DNA from: Psoroptes ovis
Lineage: Eukaryota > Arthropoda > Arachnida > Sarcoptiformes > Psoroptidae
Assembly: GCA_002943765.1 (NCBI GenBank)
Contig: PQWQ01000026.1
Coordinates: 496,001 to 560,000 of the forward strand
Length of the DNA stretch: 64,000 bases
Direction of reading: 5' to 3'
Shown here one piece after another: positions 22,112 to 32,815 of this stretch (its first letter is position 1; the number at the start of each line of letters is the position of its first letter). Under the pieces are notes generated by a model. The model saw only the letters and a list, made by a program, of their open reading frames with translations, was not told the DNA's origin and ran no database searches. The translations under genes were made by a program, and so were the position numbers.

Positions 22112-23723
22112 ATGAATCATTTGAAATTGACCAAATCAATGTTTTTTCAATCTATTATGATTATAATGATATTATCAATGGTATTTACTGAACAACAGTA
22201 CCAACTTCATATACACCATTCAAATCAATCACAAGTAACAATTGATCAATCATCGCTTAATGTTAAACATTTGTTGAATATACCGCGTTTACGGCAGCGA
22301 ATCAATGAAATTTGGCATAATCATAGCCGAATAATTGAATGGAAAAATAATCTAGCAAAATTAAGACGATGTTATCATTCAGAATATAATGGTGAACATC
22401 TGAATATATTTCATTTGAATATAAATGTAATTATTGAAAAATTTTTCGTAAGTTATCATTTATGAAATTATCAATAATTTTGAATTAGAATTTCAATCAT
22501 TTAAAAATCATTCAATGCAGAATGGTTCTAATTTATTGGCAAATATTACCATTGATAAAATCATAAGACGTATTCTATTGTTTGTACGTAATATGGTACG
22601 GCTAATACATTTAATACGTGAATGTTTAAGAGGTAGATTTAGTTCAAAACTTGGAATCACATCACTCTCGGCTTATTCACAACAAGAAATGTATGCATTA
22701 GGCAATTCAAAACATTTACAAATGACCGATGGCCACAGCAAGAACAGGTATATACCCTTCAGTCATTGTTATTTGGACGATAGAAAACAATTTATACCGC
22801 GAGAATTTGATTGGCGTGACCATGGTGTGGTAACAGATATTAAAAATCAAGAAAATTGTGGTAGTTGCTATGCATTTGCATCGACTGCAACTGTTGAAAG
22901 TTTATTATTGCGATCAAAGTTGGGGTTCTATGGCAATTATGGCTATAGGCAACACTATGATGAACACTATGGAAAAAATTACAAGAAACATCATGGTAAA
23001 CGCCATAAACATCATCATCACCTTAAACAGCGCCATAAACGTCATCACCATCATAAACATTATCAAGAAGAGATGCAAAATCTTAGCTCTGCTAACTATA
23101 ATTATGATTACAACAGCTATAATTATGATTACAAGCAACAATCAGTAGATTTAAGTGAACAGCACATAGTCAATTGTGTGGGACATTGTAATGGTTCCAA
23201 TGTGATTGAATTGTTTGATTTCATCCGAAATCATGGCATCGTATATGAGACGAATGAACCATATCGTAATAAGGTAAGAATGAAGGAAAAATCATCGATT
23301 TGCTCATTAATTCATTTTCAAATATGACAGGCAACAAGTTGTCGAAACGATTACAAGGAAAGAATAAGAATCAAAGATTTTTGTTTTGAATTCAAACGCG
23401 TACACAGTGACAGAGAAATACAATCAGCCATATTAAGATATGGACCAATATTTGGTGCTGCATCATTTAATAAAAATTTTCAATTTTTACGTGGACCATA
23501 TTATGGTGAATGTCGAAATTCACGTAAATATTTACATCATTCAATCGTATTGATTGGTTGGACAGCAAAACATTGGATCATTAAAAATAGTTGGGGCAAT
23601 AATTGGGGCATTGATGGTTATCTTTATTTATCAAGACAACAACCAAATCATTGTGGTATTGGATGGATATTGGCTGCACCGATTGGCATTTCGATTGATA
23701 AAATTGATGATTTCTATAAATGA
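22112..23723 (+). CDS. papain-family (C1A) cysteine protease C1 with His/Tyr-rich insertion
   Basis: Exons 22112-22447, 22521-23273 and 23331-23723, all phase 0, 493 residues (typical C1A precursors are about 320-350). Signal peptide about 1-27. Catalytic residues are all present: oxyanion Gln222 (KNQENCGSC), Cys228, His433 (YLHHSIVLIGW), Asn449 (IIKNSWGNNWG). The Trp that normally follows the catalytic Cys is Tyr. The mature domain probably starts near FIPREFDWRD (about 203). Between the catalytic helix and VDLSEQHIVNC lies an insertion of about 70 residues (246-317; bases about 22920-23135) rich in His, Lys, Tyr and Asn. The pro-region lacks a visible ERFNIN motif; instead it has LRRCYHSEYNGEHLNIFHL, shared with C2. 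The family includes mite group 1 allergens, but this is a divergent member. The preferred start is the ATG at 22112. Confidence 0.85.
22920..23135 (+). repeat. His/Lys/Tyr/Asn-coding low-complexity insertion within C1
   Basis: CAT/CAC/AAA-rich imperfect repeats (for example CATAAACATCATCATCACC, CGCCATAAACGTCATCACC), then TATAATTATGATTACAA units. In frame, with no stop and no clear splice pair that would remove it. Confidence 0.8.
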
Positions 23724-23950
23724 TTAATCTAAATGTCAAACTATTCATTACGTTTGACATTTAAGATTTTTAATGAACGTAAAAATATTTGACATTTAAA
23801 ATAATTGAAAATTTTCGATTAAAATATGAATTTAATCTGGATTTAAAATAACAAGTTCAAATAAATGATTTGAAAATCATTTCTAAAAATTCATTTCATT
23901 TTTGATCAGATTTTGTTTAAAAAATAAATCATTCACAATTCTTTTTTCAG

Positions 23951-25323
23951 ATATGATGAAATTTAAATTAATGATCGTATTGATTGCATGTACTTTTGCT
24001 ATTGAAGCTGATGCTATCAATAATTCAACCAATGAAACTGAATCATTTCATTCGGTTGTTCATAAAATTATTGAAAAAAGTCGATCAAAAATATTGGATC
24101 GAATTTCATTGGCTATTGAACAAATTGCGAAATCAAATATGACCGAATTGAAACATTGTTATGATAGTCATTATGGTGGACGAGATTTGAATCTTTTTCG
24201 GCTGTCAATCAAAGATGTTATTGTACATTATTTTGTAAGTTTAATCTGCGAAATTTTTAATTTTAAAAATTGAAATTGATCATCGAATTTAGGAAACCGA
24301 TAATAAGCTGATTAAAGATCGTCAACATATACGAAAACGTTTAATATCATTTTTACATAATCTAAGTGATTTACTCGGATTAATTAAACAATGTATAATT
24401 GCACCATCGAATGAAAAAATGAAGCTAGGCTTAACAGCATTATCATATTTAGTAAGTAATGATGAGTAACAGAAAATTATGAATCGATATAATTGAACAT
24501 TTTGAATACTAAATGTAGAATAAGCATCAATATGAATCATTGCTCAATTCTGAACTGAGCTTAGGTAATCTTACATCATCGAAAAGATGTGCTGAACCAG
24601 AACCAATAGCCATACCTGATGAATTTGATTGGAATGCAAAAGGTAAAGTTACACCTGTTCGCATACAAGGTGAATGTGGAAGTTGTTTCATTTTCACTGC
24701 TGTTGCCGTTGTTGAAAGTTCTTATTTGATTCATGGCGAAGGGAAATTATTATCACCAAAACAAGTGGATTTAAGTGAACAAGCAATTTTAGATTGCATG
24801 AGTGGTGGCACCTGTAGAACAGGTGGCTGGCCAAAACAAGCATGGCGTGTAATGCGTTCGAATGGATTGGTGGATGAAAGAAAATATCCATATGTTGGTT
24901 GGGTAAGTTTGTCTTTCACACCATTCGATTTACTGATTTGTTTGAATTATGTAGATAAATTCAGGCAGATGTCAAAAACATCCAAGATCTAAATTGAATT
25001 TCAAAGTAGATGGTTGGTGCAATCGTCAACGCAATACTGAGGAATTTATCCAACGATCCATATTAAAACATGGACCAGTATTTGCTGCAATCGATGCACG
25101 TTCAAACTCATGGCGTTTTGTTAAAGATGCTTACACCGCTTATTGTGGACGACGTTTAAGTCATGCTGTAACAATCACTGGTTGGACACGACAATATTGG
25201 ATTATTAAAAATAGTTGGGGTGAGAATTGGGGCCGAAACGGTTATTTATATCTGCCACGTGGACGTAATAAATGTGGTATCAACAATGTCATTGGTTACG
25301 CATGGGGTAGTAGCCTTGAATGA
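23951..25323 (+). CDS. papain-family (C1A) cysteine protease C2
   Basis: Coding exons 23953-24234, 24293-24451, 24519-24902 and 24955-25323, all phase 0, 397 residues. Signal peptide about 1-21 (MMKFKLMIVLIACTFAIEADA). Catalytic residues: Gln197 and Cys203 (RIQGECGSCFIF), His345 (LSHAVTITGW), Asn361 (IIKNSWGENWG). The residues after the catalytic Cys are Phe-Ile-Phe instead of the usual Trp-Ala-Phe. Conserved cysteines (EQAILDC, GGTC, CGRRLSH, NKCGIN) fit disulfides of the fold. The pro-region shares LKHCYDSHYGGRDLNLFRL with C1 and lacks a recognisable ERFNIN motif; it has one more intron than C1. The last acceptor is set at ATGTAG|ATAAAT because it alone keeps phase (the nearby AATTCAG does not). 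A strong acceptor (CTTTTTTCAG) ends 2 bp before the ATG, so the start follows a 5'UTR intron. It lies only 229 bp downstream of C1. Confidence 0.87.
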
Positions 25324-27420
25324 TCATCAATTGGAAATTGTGAAAAAAATTTGAGAGATTATAATCTCAATTAAAGATCAATACAATTGAAACATATTGA
25401 AAGATAATTATCAATAAATCAATCAAATCGATCAAATTCAATAAATTCACTGATTCAAAGCTAAATTTTTCAAAATCATTCAATTTAATCATTCGAAAAT
25501 TTTTCAAATTTTATCCAACAGATGGATCAAAATATTCCTTAAATGAATTGAAATTGAAATTGAATTGAACAAAATAACGACGAACAAATCGAAAAACAAA
25601 AAATTGAAAAATTCCAATTATCAATTTCAATTAAAATTATATTTGATATTAATAAGTGGAAATTCATTGTTTTGATGGAATTGTTTGATGAAATTGTAAT
25701 CGATATTTATTCAAATAAGAAAATCATTGAAATCATTGAAATTCATTTGAATTATTCATCATACGAATCATTCGATCATCATCATGCGCAAATTTCATCA
25801 TTTCTTCACATTTTATTTCAAAAAGTTGCATTAATTTCAATTGCAATTTATTCCATTTTATTTTATGGGGTGAATTCATCAACAATTTAATGCGTGAAAA
25901 ACTATGAAATATGAAATGTTAGAAAAAGGTTCAACGTTTATATAAAAGCAACAACAACAATAACGAGACAACGATTCATTGAATCTGCACAGAAATTTTT
26001 CAGAGATGAACTGAATTCAGAATTGAATTCAATGAAATGAACAGAAATGAATATCATACTAAATCGAACAGTTGGTATTTGGTTATCAAAGTGTATAAAA
26101 GCCTGTGTATGTAAATGAAATTCGTTTATTCTGTTCAAAAATTCTCGATTGTACATTGAATCATTAATATTTGAAAACAGCCAAAGCAAACAAACAACAC
26201 TGAATTTTGTGATTTTCACAAAATTTAAATTCGTCAAATTTTTGATTTGTTCGTCTCGTTAGTCAAATGTTTCGTTTTGATTCGTTTGTTTTTCATATTT
26301 GTCTTACGAAATTTGCCTAAGAAATTTGTACGTTTCGTGAATATTATTTTCTGATGTATTTCTGATGTATTTATGTAAATTTTCGAAAATTTCAATGTTA
26401 ATATTTCTAAAGATTTCAAACAAGCAAAATTCAACCAAAAAAAAATTTCAGTGAAAAATTTATTCTAATCGAAAAAAGATGTACATACACACACACATAC
26501 ACACAGATTTGAATCAAAATACGAAAATTCAATAATAATAATAATAATAATGTTCGTATATAATGAAAATCGATATTTGATCGATCATTAATTTCATCGA
26601 TTCAATACATATTTCGTGTCTTATTCTTCGATATTTCTTCGATATTCTTCGGTATTTCTTCGATATTCTTCAATATTTTTTGCAATATTTTTCAATATTT
26701 TCAATATTTTTCAATATTTCCAATATGATGCTGATGCATTTACATTGAAAGTCATTAGCATTTACTGATTCGTATTTGCGTGTGTGTTTGTTCGTGTTTG
26801 TGTGTGTGTGTGTTATCTTGATTTATTTCAACCAAAAAAATATTATTATTCGTGAGTAATAATTCGACATTACGTTTCATTCAACATTTCATTCGACATT
26901 CCGACTATTTTCGTTTCAATCAAACACATATTTCATCGCTGAATAACATTTAAAATTTGAATTGTAAATGCATTTGTGAATTCTCGTATTTGTTTTTTGT
27001 GTGTGTGTGAATATTTTCAAATATTATTATTATTTACGGGGTGAAAACGAAAATATATGATAATAATAATTTCGAATGAAAAAATAAATATGAATGCACA
27101 TCACACACATCGGTATCAGCATCATGCTTTTTCAATGCTTTCTTTCGAAAATGTAAATATTGGAAATATTTTTCGGAGAAAATTTCGGAAATATCATTTC
27201 AAATAACGTCAATAATAATAATAATAATGATCGATTTATGAATTTTAATTTGTAAGAAAAATAAATATTGAATAAAATAATAATAAAATAGAATAAAATC
27301 AATCGATGAAATTACACGCTTAAAATCAATTAACTTTTCATTTTCATTCATTTCGATTCATTCATTCATAGAAATCAATCAATAAATGAATGAAATCAAA
27401 TAAATTTCAATTGAATTGAA
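25324..27420. other. gene-poor spacer upstream of the hAT element
   Basis: No supported gene. AT-rich with (TG)n/(CA)n, (AAT)n and a degenerate TTCTTCGATAT array (about 26632-26726). Two TATA-like boxes (TTATATAAAAGC near 25938, TGTATAAAAGCC near 26093) are not followed by a recognisable coding exon. Confidence 0.45.
26632..26726. repeat. degenerate TTCTTCGATAT / TTTTCAATAT tandem array
   Basis: About eight imperfect 10-12 bp units: TTCTTCGATATT first, drifting to TTTTTCAATATT. Non-coding minisatellite. Confidence 0.7.
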
Positions 27421-28233
27421 TTAAGGTGACCAACCGTACTTATTTTATGAGTACTGTACTCATTTTGGGCGAGCTGTACTCAATTTGAATCCTGTACTTA
27501 AAAAGTACTTAATTTCAAAATTTGTACTCATTTGAATTTCAAAAACATTTTCTAGTTTATTTTATTTTAATTTCATTAATTAAAATTTGAATTTTGAATT
27601 TTAATTTAATTCAAATTTACTATGACAGTGATTCGAATTTCGCGCGCACACTTGTAAAGTATTTTCAGCAATCTTAACGCGTGCGTAGCATTTAAAAAAA
27701 AAGTTTAATGGGAATTTTCTCACTAAAAAGCAGCTTTTGTGTCGGTGTCAGATAAGTCTCAAATATATTCGTTTTTCAAATGATATCTTGCTTATCCCGA
27801 ATCTGAATCGGGCATTATTACTATTCCAAAATTAAAAAGCGACATCTCTTGACATGACTTCTTATATCGAAAAATTTTTGAAATTTCGATTTCGAAAACA
27901 GTTAAGTTATTTCGAAGAATTTCGAAAAAGTGTTTTTTCCATTGTTCTCATATGTGAATATTCTAAATAATTCATAATAAGATTGAAAAAAAATTGATAA
28001 TTGTTCTATGTAAGTTTCAATAATATGATTGAATTTCAAATAGTTAACGATTAATTTGTTGTTATTTTGATTTTGTAGTATTCAACGATTTTTGAGATTT
28101 AAAATTATTTTCATCTTGATTTATCATTCAATTCGTCGAAAAAATAATATAATTAAAATTTGTAATTTGTAAGTTTCTATATCATGGATTCATTTTCATT
28201 ATTTCTAAATATGTCATTGATTGATAGGTCAAT

Positions 28234-30259
28234 ATGTCTGATAAGAGAAGAAAAAATCAATTCAATGACAACCTCAAGAGAGAATTTCCTTATCTCTCAT
28301 TGAAGGACCCGAAAAACAAGTCCGCAGTCAAATGTAACATTTGCAATAGGGAGTTTAACATCGCTAATTCAGGTCGTAGCGCCATCATCGCGCACATTAA
28401 CACCACGAATTTCCTTATCTCTCATTGAAGGACCCGAAAAACAAGTCCGCAGTCAAATGTAACATTTGCAATAGGGAGTTTAACATCGCTAATTCAGGTC
28501 GTAGCGCCATCATCGCGCACATTAACACCACGAATTTCATAAGGCGTCGCATGATGCAGCGGCATCATCATCAAGAGTGACATCATTTTTTAGAGCAGCC
28601 ACATTTGGCAATATTGAAAAAAAATTGGCAGTGATGGAAGGCACTTTCGCCTTTCACACTGTCATCCATAATCAGAGTTTCCGCAGCATGGACTGCACCT
28701 CAAGATTGTTGAAAAAGTTCTGCGATGAAAAATTTTCATGCGCTAGAACTAAATGCGAGTCTATTATTACCAGCGTATTTTTCGATCACTGCAGAAAAGA
28801 ATTATCAGCAGATTTGAATTTGGCTTCTTACATTTCCATTTTATCGGATGTATCGAATCATAACGAAATAAAACTACACCCGATTCTTATACGGTATTTT
28901 AATTTTGAAAATGGAATCCAAACCAAGATAATCGATTTACAATCAATCCAAGGTGAAACATCTGAAATTTTATCTGATCGTTTGCACCAAGTCATAATTA
29001 AAAATAATTTGGTTAAAAAAATCTGCGCACTATCAGCGGATAATACGAATACTAATTTTGGTGGACGCTCCCGTAAGGGTGCCAATAATGTGCACACAAA
29101 ATTAAAAAATCTTCTCAATCGTAATATTTTGGGAATTGGTTGTAATGCTCACATAATATCGAATGCTATCAACACAGCATCAAGTTCGATGTCTATTGAT
29201 GTCGAAACAATCATCACCAACATTTACTTATATTTCAACCGATTCACAGTTCGAGTTGCAAATTTAAAAGAATTTTGTGAAGAAGCTGGTGTCCAATATA
29301 AAAAATTGCTCGGCTATTCTCGAGTGCGATGGCTTGCCCTCACTCCAGCATTAGAACGAGTTTTACAATTATATGAGCCACTTCGTTCATATTTTCTGAG
29401 TCTCGACAAATGTCCAAGAATATTGAGAGAATTCTTCGAAAATGAAATTTCAGAAGCAATGCTTTTTTTCGTTCATAGTCAAGCAGCATTGTTTAATAGC
29501 ATCACCTTGCAGATCGAAGGTGATAAAATTTCAGCGGCTGAAGTTGCTATTAAATTGAAGGATTTTATAGAACAATGCAAATCAAGATTTGACGAAGAAT
29601 TCATGCCATTGATTCTGAAAAGAAAACTTTCCATCCTTGAAGATTCCAATCCAGGCATCAGCAACAAATTTCACCAAGAAGTGAAGAATTTTTATAAAAT
29701 TTGCTATGAATACATCGAAGAGTGGATGATTCAATTTCATTCATTCAAATGTTTTAAATGGGTATTAATTAACAGCAAGATTGAATGGAATGAAATTACA
29801 GAGACGATTGAATTTCTGAAGAACGAAATTAATGATATTGAAATTGACGACAATTTTCTCTTCGAAGAGATTCGTCGAGTTAATATTTATTTGAATGAAG
29901 ATAAATTGAAAATTTGGAATGAACAAAAAATCGACACCGATCAAAGATGGGTCGAAATTTTTCAACATTTCAATAAAGAACATCTTTCGTTGAAATATTT
30001 GAAAATAATCATAGAAATTTCGATGTGTTTGCCCGGAACCAATGCATGCGTCGAAAGATTCTTTTCTATGGTCAATGATTTTTGGACCTATGAAAAATCT
30101 CAACTTCAAGTCAGCAATTTAAATGCAATAATGACTGTGAAGTATAATATGAATGATAAAAATTGCATTGACATCGCTGAATTGTTAGAAAAAAATGAGA
30201 CCATCGCAAAAAAAATACATTCAGTCGAAAAATACCATCGAACGGGCACATCGGGATAA
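28234..30259 (+). pseudogene. hAT transposase (BED finger plus catalytic domain), frameshifted
   Basis: ATG at 28234 opens a BED-type zinc finger (SAVKCNICNREFN, AIIAHINTT). A 125-bp segment is then repeated in tandem (28282-28406 and 28407-28531); 125 is not a multiple of three and the finger frame stops at 28428. The main frame is open from about 28526 to 30259 (HKASHDAAASSSRVTSFF...). Even one repeat copy would leave the finger and body frames out of step by one base, so there are at least two lesions. The body keeps hAT landmarks: first Asp in ILSDVSNHNE, second Asp in ALSADNTNTNFG, Cys/His pair in IGCNAHIIS, the RW motif in YSRVRWLAL, and the C-terminal acidic residue and dimerisation region in NACVERFFSMVNDFWTYEK. 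So the catalytic part has no stop but no intact full-length protein is encoded. The GTG at 28577 is not a credible start. Confidence 0.85.
28282..28531 (+). repeat. 125-bp perfect-looking tandem duplication in the transposase gene
   Basis: Two adjacent 125-bp units, each starting GAATTTCCTTATCTCTCATT and ending ACATTAACACCAC, followed by a third short GAATTTC. The units appear identical by eye, suggesting a recent event. Confidence 0.9.
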
Positions 30260-31247
30260 TAACAATGACTAATAACAAATAATTTTTATTTTAAATTTTG
30301 TATTATTATTATCATTATTATAATTATTATTAAATATTAATATTAATATCAATATTACACAAATATTAATATATTTTGTATTTTGGGTTTTTTTTTTTTT
30401 TTTTTGCTTTTTATATTTCAAGTATAATACAAAGTGTACTTTTTCTGAACAAAAAATAGTTGGTCACCTTAATTGAATTGAATTTCACGCTATTTTTTCA
30501 TTTAATATTGATCAAACAAACAAACAAACAATCAATCAATCAATCACTCGAACAAATTGAATTGAATTGAATTGAATTGAAATAAATTAAAGGTAAGTAT
30601 GTTCATTATTAATGATGAAAACAATCAAATCAATCGAAATAATTTATTTATTTAATAAATAAATGATAACACACACACACACACACACAAAAAAAACTCA
30701 TATATCTAAACTTGTGATTCAAACCAAAAAATATTAACAAACATTCATTGATTGTTTGATTGAATCGAATCGATGATTTTTTCAATCAAACAAAATGAAA
30801 ATTCATTGGAAATTCCGAAAAACCAAAAGGAATCGTGGTTCATGGCGAAAACAAAGGAATATTTTCTCGGGTGAAATATTTCATCTGAGAATTTGAAATA
30901 AAGATGAAAACAAATAGACAATCAATGGAATACAAAGACCCAAGAGATGAGCCACATTTTTTTGGTTTAAAGAATCTAAACTTTAGATCATCATCATCTG
31001 ATGCTTTTGTTATGGATTTGTATCAGTGTAGAATAAAAATTGAAATTAATATAAATAAATAAAAATAAAAATAAATGAATTTATTGAACAAATAACACAA
31101 CAAAAACACATTTGAAAAATAAAATAATGTAATATAAAATCAATGTAAATCATTATTATTATTATTGTTTTTGGTTATTATCAATAACCATTATCATTAT
31201 TTGTACAGGAGAAATATAATGAAATTGAATTTGAATGAAATAAAATA

Positions 31248-31327
31248 TCAGGTTGTCCCATAAGTTCTTGCCATTTTTCGAATCGAATAAAATTTAAAAA
31301 ACGACAAGAACTTATGGGACAACCTAA
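31248..31327. mobile_element. mini mariner-like MITE, copy 4
   Basis: 80 bp, type C: AGGTTGTCCCATAAGTTCTT and AAGAACTTATGGGACAACCT arms with a palindromic interior; almost a perfect hairpin. Confidence 0.9.
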
Positions 31328-31867
31328 TAGAATAAAATGAATGAATTTCAATGAAATAAATACAATGAGTCAAAATAAATAAATGAATGTAAAAAAACAT
31401 TGAAACAAATACGGAAAAATATAAAATTTAAATTGTATTTATTCATTCTTGGTTGATATTATTATATTCAATAATGTTATTTATTATCAAACAAAGAAAT
31501 AAATAAATTGTAAATAAACAAAAAAATAAAATAAAAATAAAATAAATAAATAAATAACACAAAAGTTTAAATGAAATTTGAATAACATGTAATAACATGT
31601 TATTTATATTAATAATAATAATAATAATGATAATACCGTGAAACGATACAACAGTCAATAACAGCAGTCAATAACATCGATACATCGATGATGATGATAA
31701 ACAAAACAAAAAGCCATTCATTCATGGCTGTTATCGATACACTGATAAAGATACTGATACATAAAGATAGATAGATAGATTTTGAATAGATATTTGAAAA
31801 ATGATGATGATGATGATGATGATACAGTAAAGTAAAGAGAATATCATATACTATAAACATAAATATT

Positions 31868-31952
31868 ATAGATTGTCCGGAAAATTTTATTACGGTTAAA
31901 ACCAATAGAATTGCTTGATGAAAATCGGTCAGAACTTTACGGACAAAGCTAA
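31868..31952 (-). mobile_element. mini mariner-like MITE, copy 5
   Basis: 85 bp, reverse type A, degraded (GATTGTCCGGAAAATTTTAT ... CAGAACTTTACGGACAAAG). Confidence 0.75.
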
Positions 31953-32108
31953 TAATACACATTGATTGCAAAATGATTTTCTTTTCGGGATTTTTTCCGC
32001 TTTATTTTATTTATTTCTATTTATTTATTTTTATTTTTTTTTTCCTATGATGTTGTATATGAGAGATGTGTATTGCTGCAGATGATACACATAAAATGAT
32101 GATGTGCT

Positions 32109-32190
32109 ATAGGTTGTCCGGAAAGTTCTGGCAGATTTTCATGAGCAATTCTATCCAGATTAAGCGGAATAAATTTTTCGGACAACCTTA
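32109..32190 (+). mobile_element. mini mariner-like MITE, copy 6
   Basis: 82 bp, forward type A (GGTTGTCCGGAAAGTTCTGG, GAGCAATTCTAT, TTTTTCGGACAACCTTAA). Confidence 0.85.
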
Positions 32191-32435
32191 ATATCATATG
32201 AATAAATGAATTGAAAATAAAAGAAATGAAAATAAATACAAAAATACGAGAAATACAAGATATATTAAATTACAAGATTTTATTTCTGTTTTTTGGGGTC
32301 CATTCATTTTGCCAAGATTCTTTCATTCTTTCATCATCTTATTTATTTCGGTTCATGAAAGAGCACATCGAACAACAAACGAATATCGACGAAGAAATAT
32401 CAAAAAGAAAATTTACAAATTGATATTTTTTCTTA

Positions 32436-32515
32436 TTAGGTTGTCCCATAAGTTCTTGCCGTTTTTCAAATGAAAAAAAATTCAAAAAACGGCAAGAACT
32501 TATGGGACAACCTAA
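32436..32515. mobile_element. mini mariner-like MITE, copy 7
   Basis: 80 bp, type C, flanked by TA on both sides; arms TTAGGTTGTCCCATAAGTTC and GAACTTATGGGACAACCTAA match exactly. Confidence 0.92.
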
Positions 32516-32735
32516 TATTTTGTTTTATTTTATCTACTCTATTTTTCAGAAAGAGAGACTTTTATATATGGAAAAATTACATACAAAAATTTTATCAGAG
32601 TCAATTTATGATAATAATAATAATAATCAAAATAATACGAATGATGAAAGTAATCAAAATAATCAAAAATAATAATAAATATAACAAATTGAAATCATAT
32701 TAATGAAAATATATATATGAGTTATAATAATAATA

Positions 32736-32815
32736 TTAGGTTGTCCCATAAATTCTTGCCGATTTTGCAATTATTTTCTACGATATAACCAGCAAGAACT
32801 TATGGGACAACCCAA
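32736..32815 (-). mobile_element. mini mariner-like MITE, copy 8
   Basis: 80 bp. CCCATAAG-type ends with a type B interior in reverse (CTACGATATAACC): a chimera of the two types. Confidence 0.85.

Larger units (their letters stand above)
27421..30472 (+). mobile_element. hAT-superfamily DNA transposon, near full length, decayed
   Basis: About 3.05 kb bounded by inverted repeats: TTAAGGTGACCAAC at the left and its complement GTTGGTCACCTTAA at the right (14 bp, or 12 bp if the outer TT/AA is target). The left subterminal region repeats a GTACTCA/GTACTTA motif at least five times (27435-27535), with GTGTACTTT near the right end; subterminal repeats are common in hAT elements. It encodes a BED finger and a hAT transposase (28234-30259). 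Target duplication: TTGAATTGAA is found directly outside both ends (27411-27420 and 30473-30482), but the flanks are TTGAA-repeat DNA, so the exact duplication is ambiguous. The body is visibly more GC-rich than its surroundings. Confidence 0.85.

Noticed and set aside
22858..23148. Alternative-frame ORFs on both strands over the His-rich part of protease C1
   Set aside because: Produced by the CAT/AAA repeat; the protease frame is fixed by catalytic motifs on both sides.
25672..25890. 72-codon ORF after protease C2
   Set aside because: Built from AT-rich repeats (ATTGAAATCATTG), no supporting signals.
31609..31971. 120-codon hydrophobic ORF on the minus strand
   Set aside because: Runs through a mini MITE and GAT/AAT repeats; chance ORF.
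31248..32815. Rho-independent-style terminators or riboswitch-like hairpins
   Set aside because: The hairpins are repeated, TA-bounded transposon copies in a eukaryotic genome; no bacterial context.
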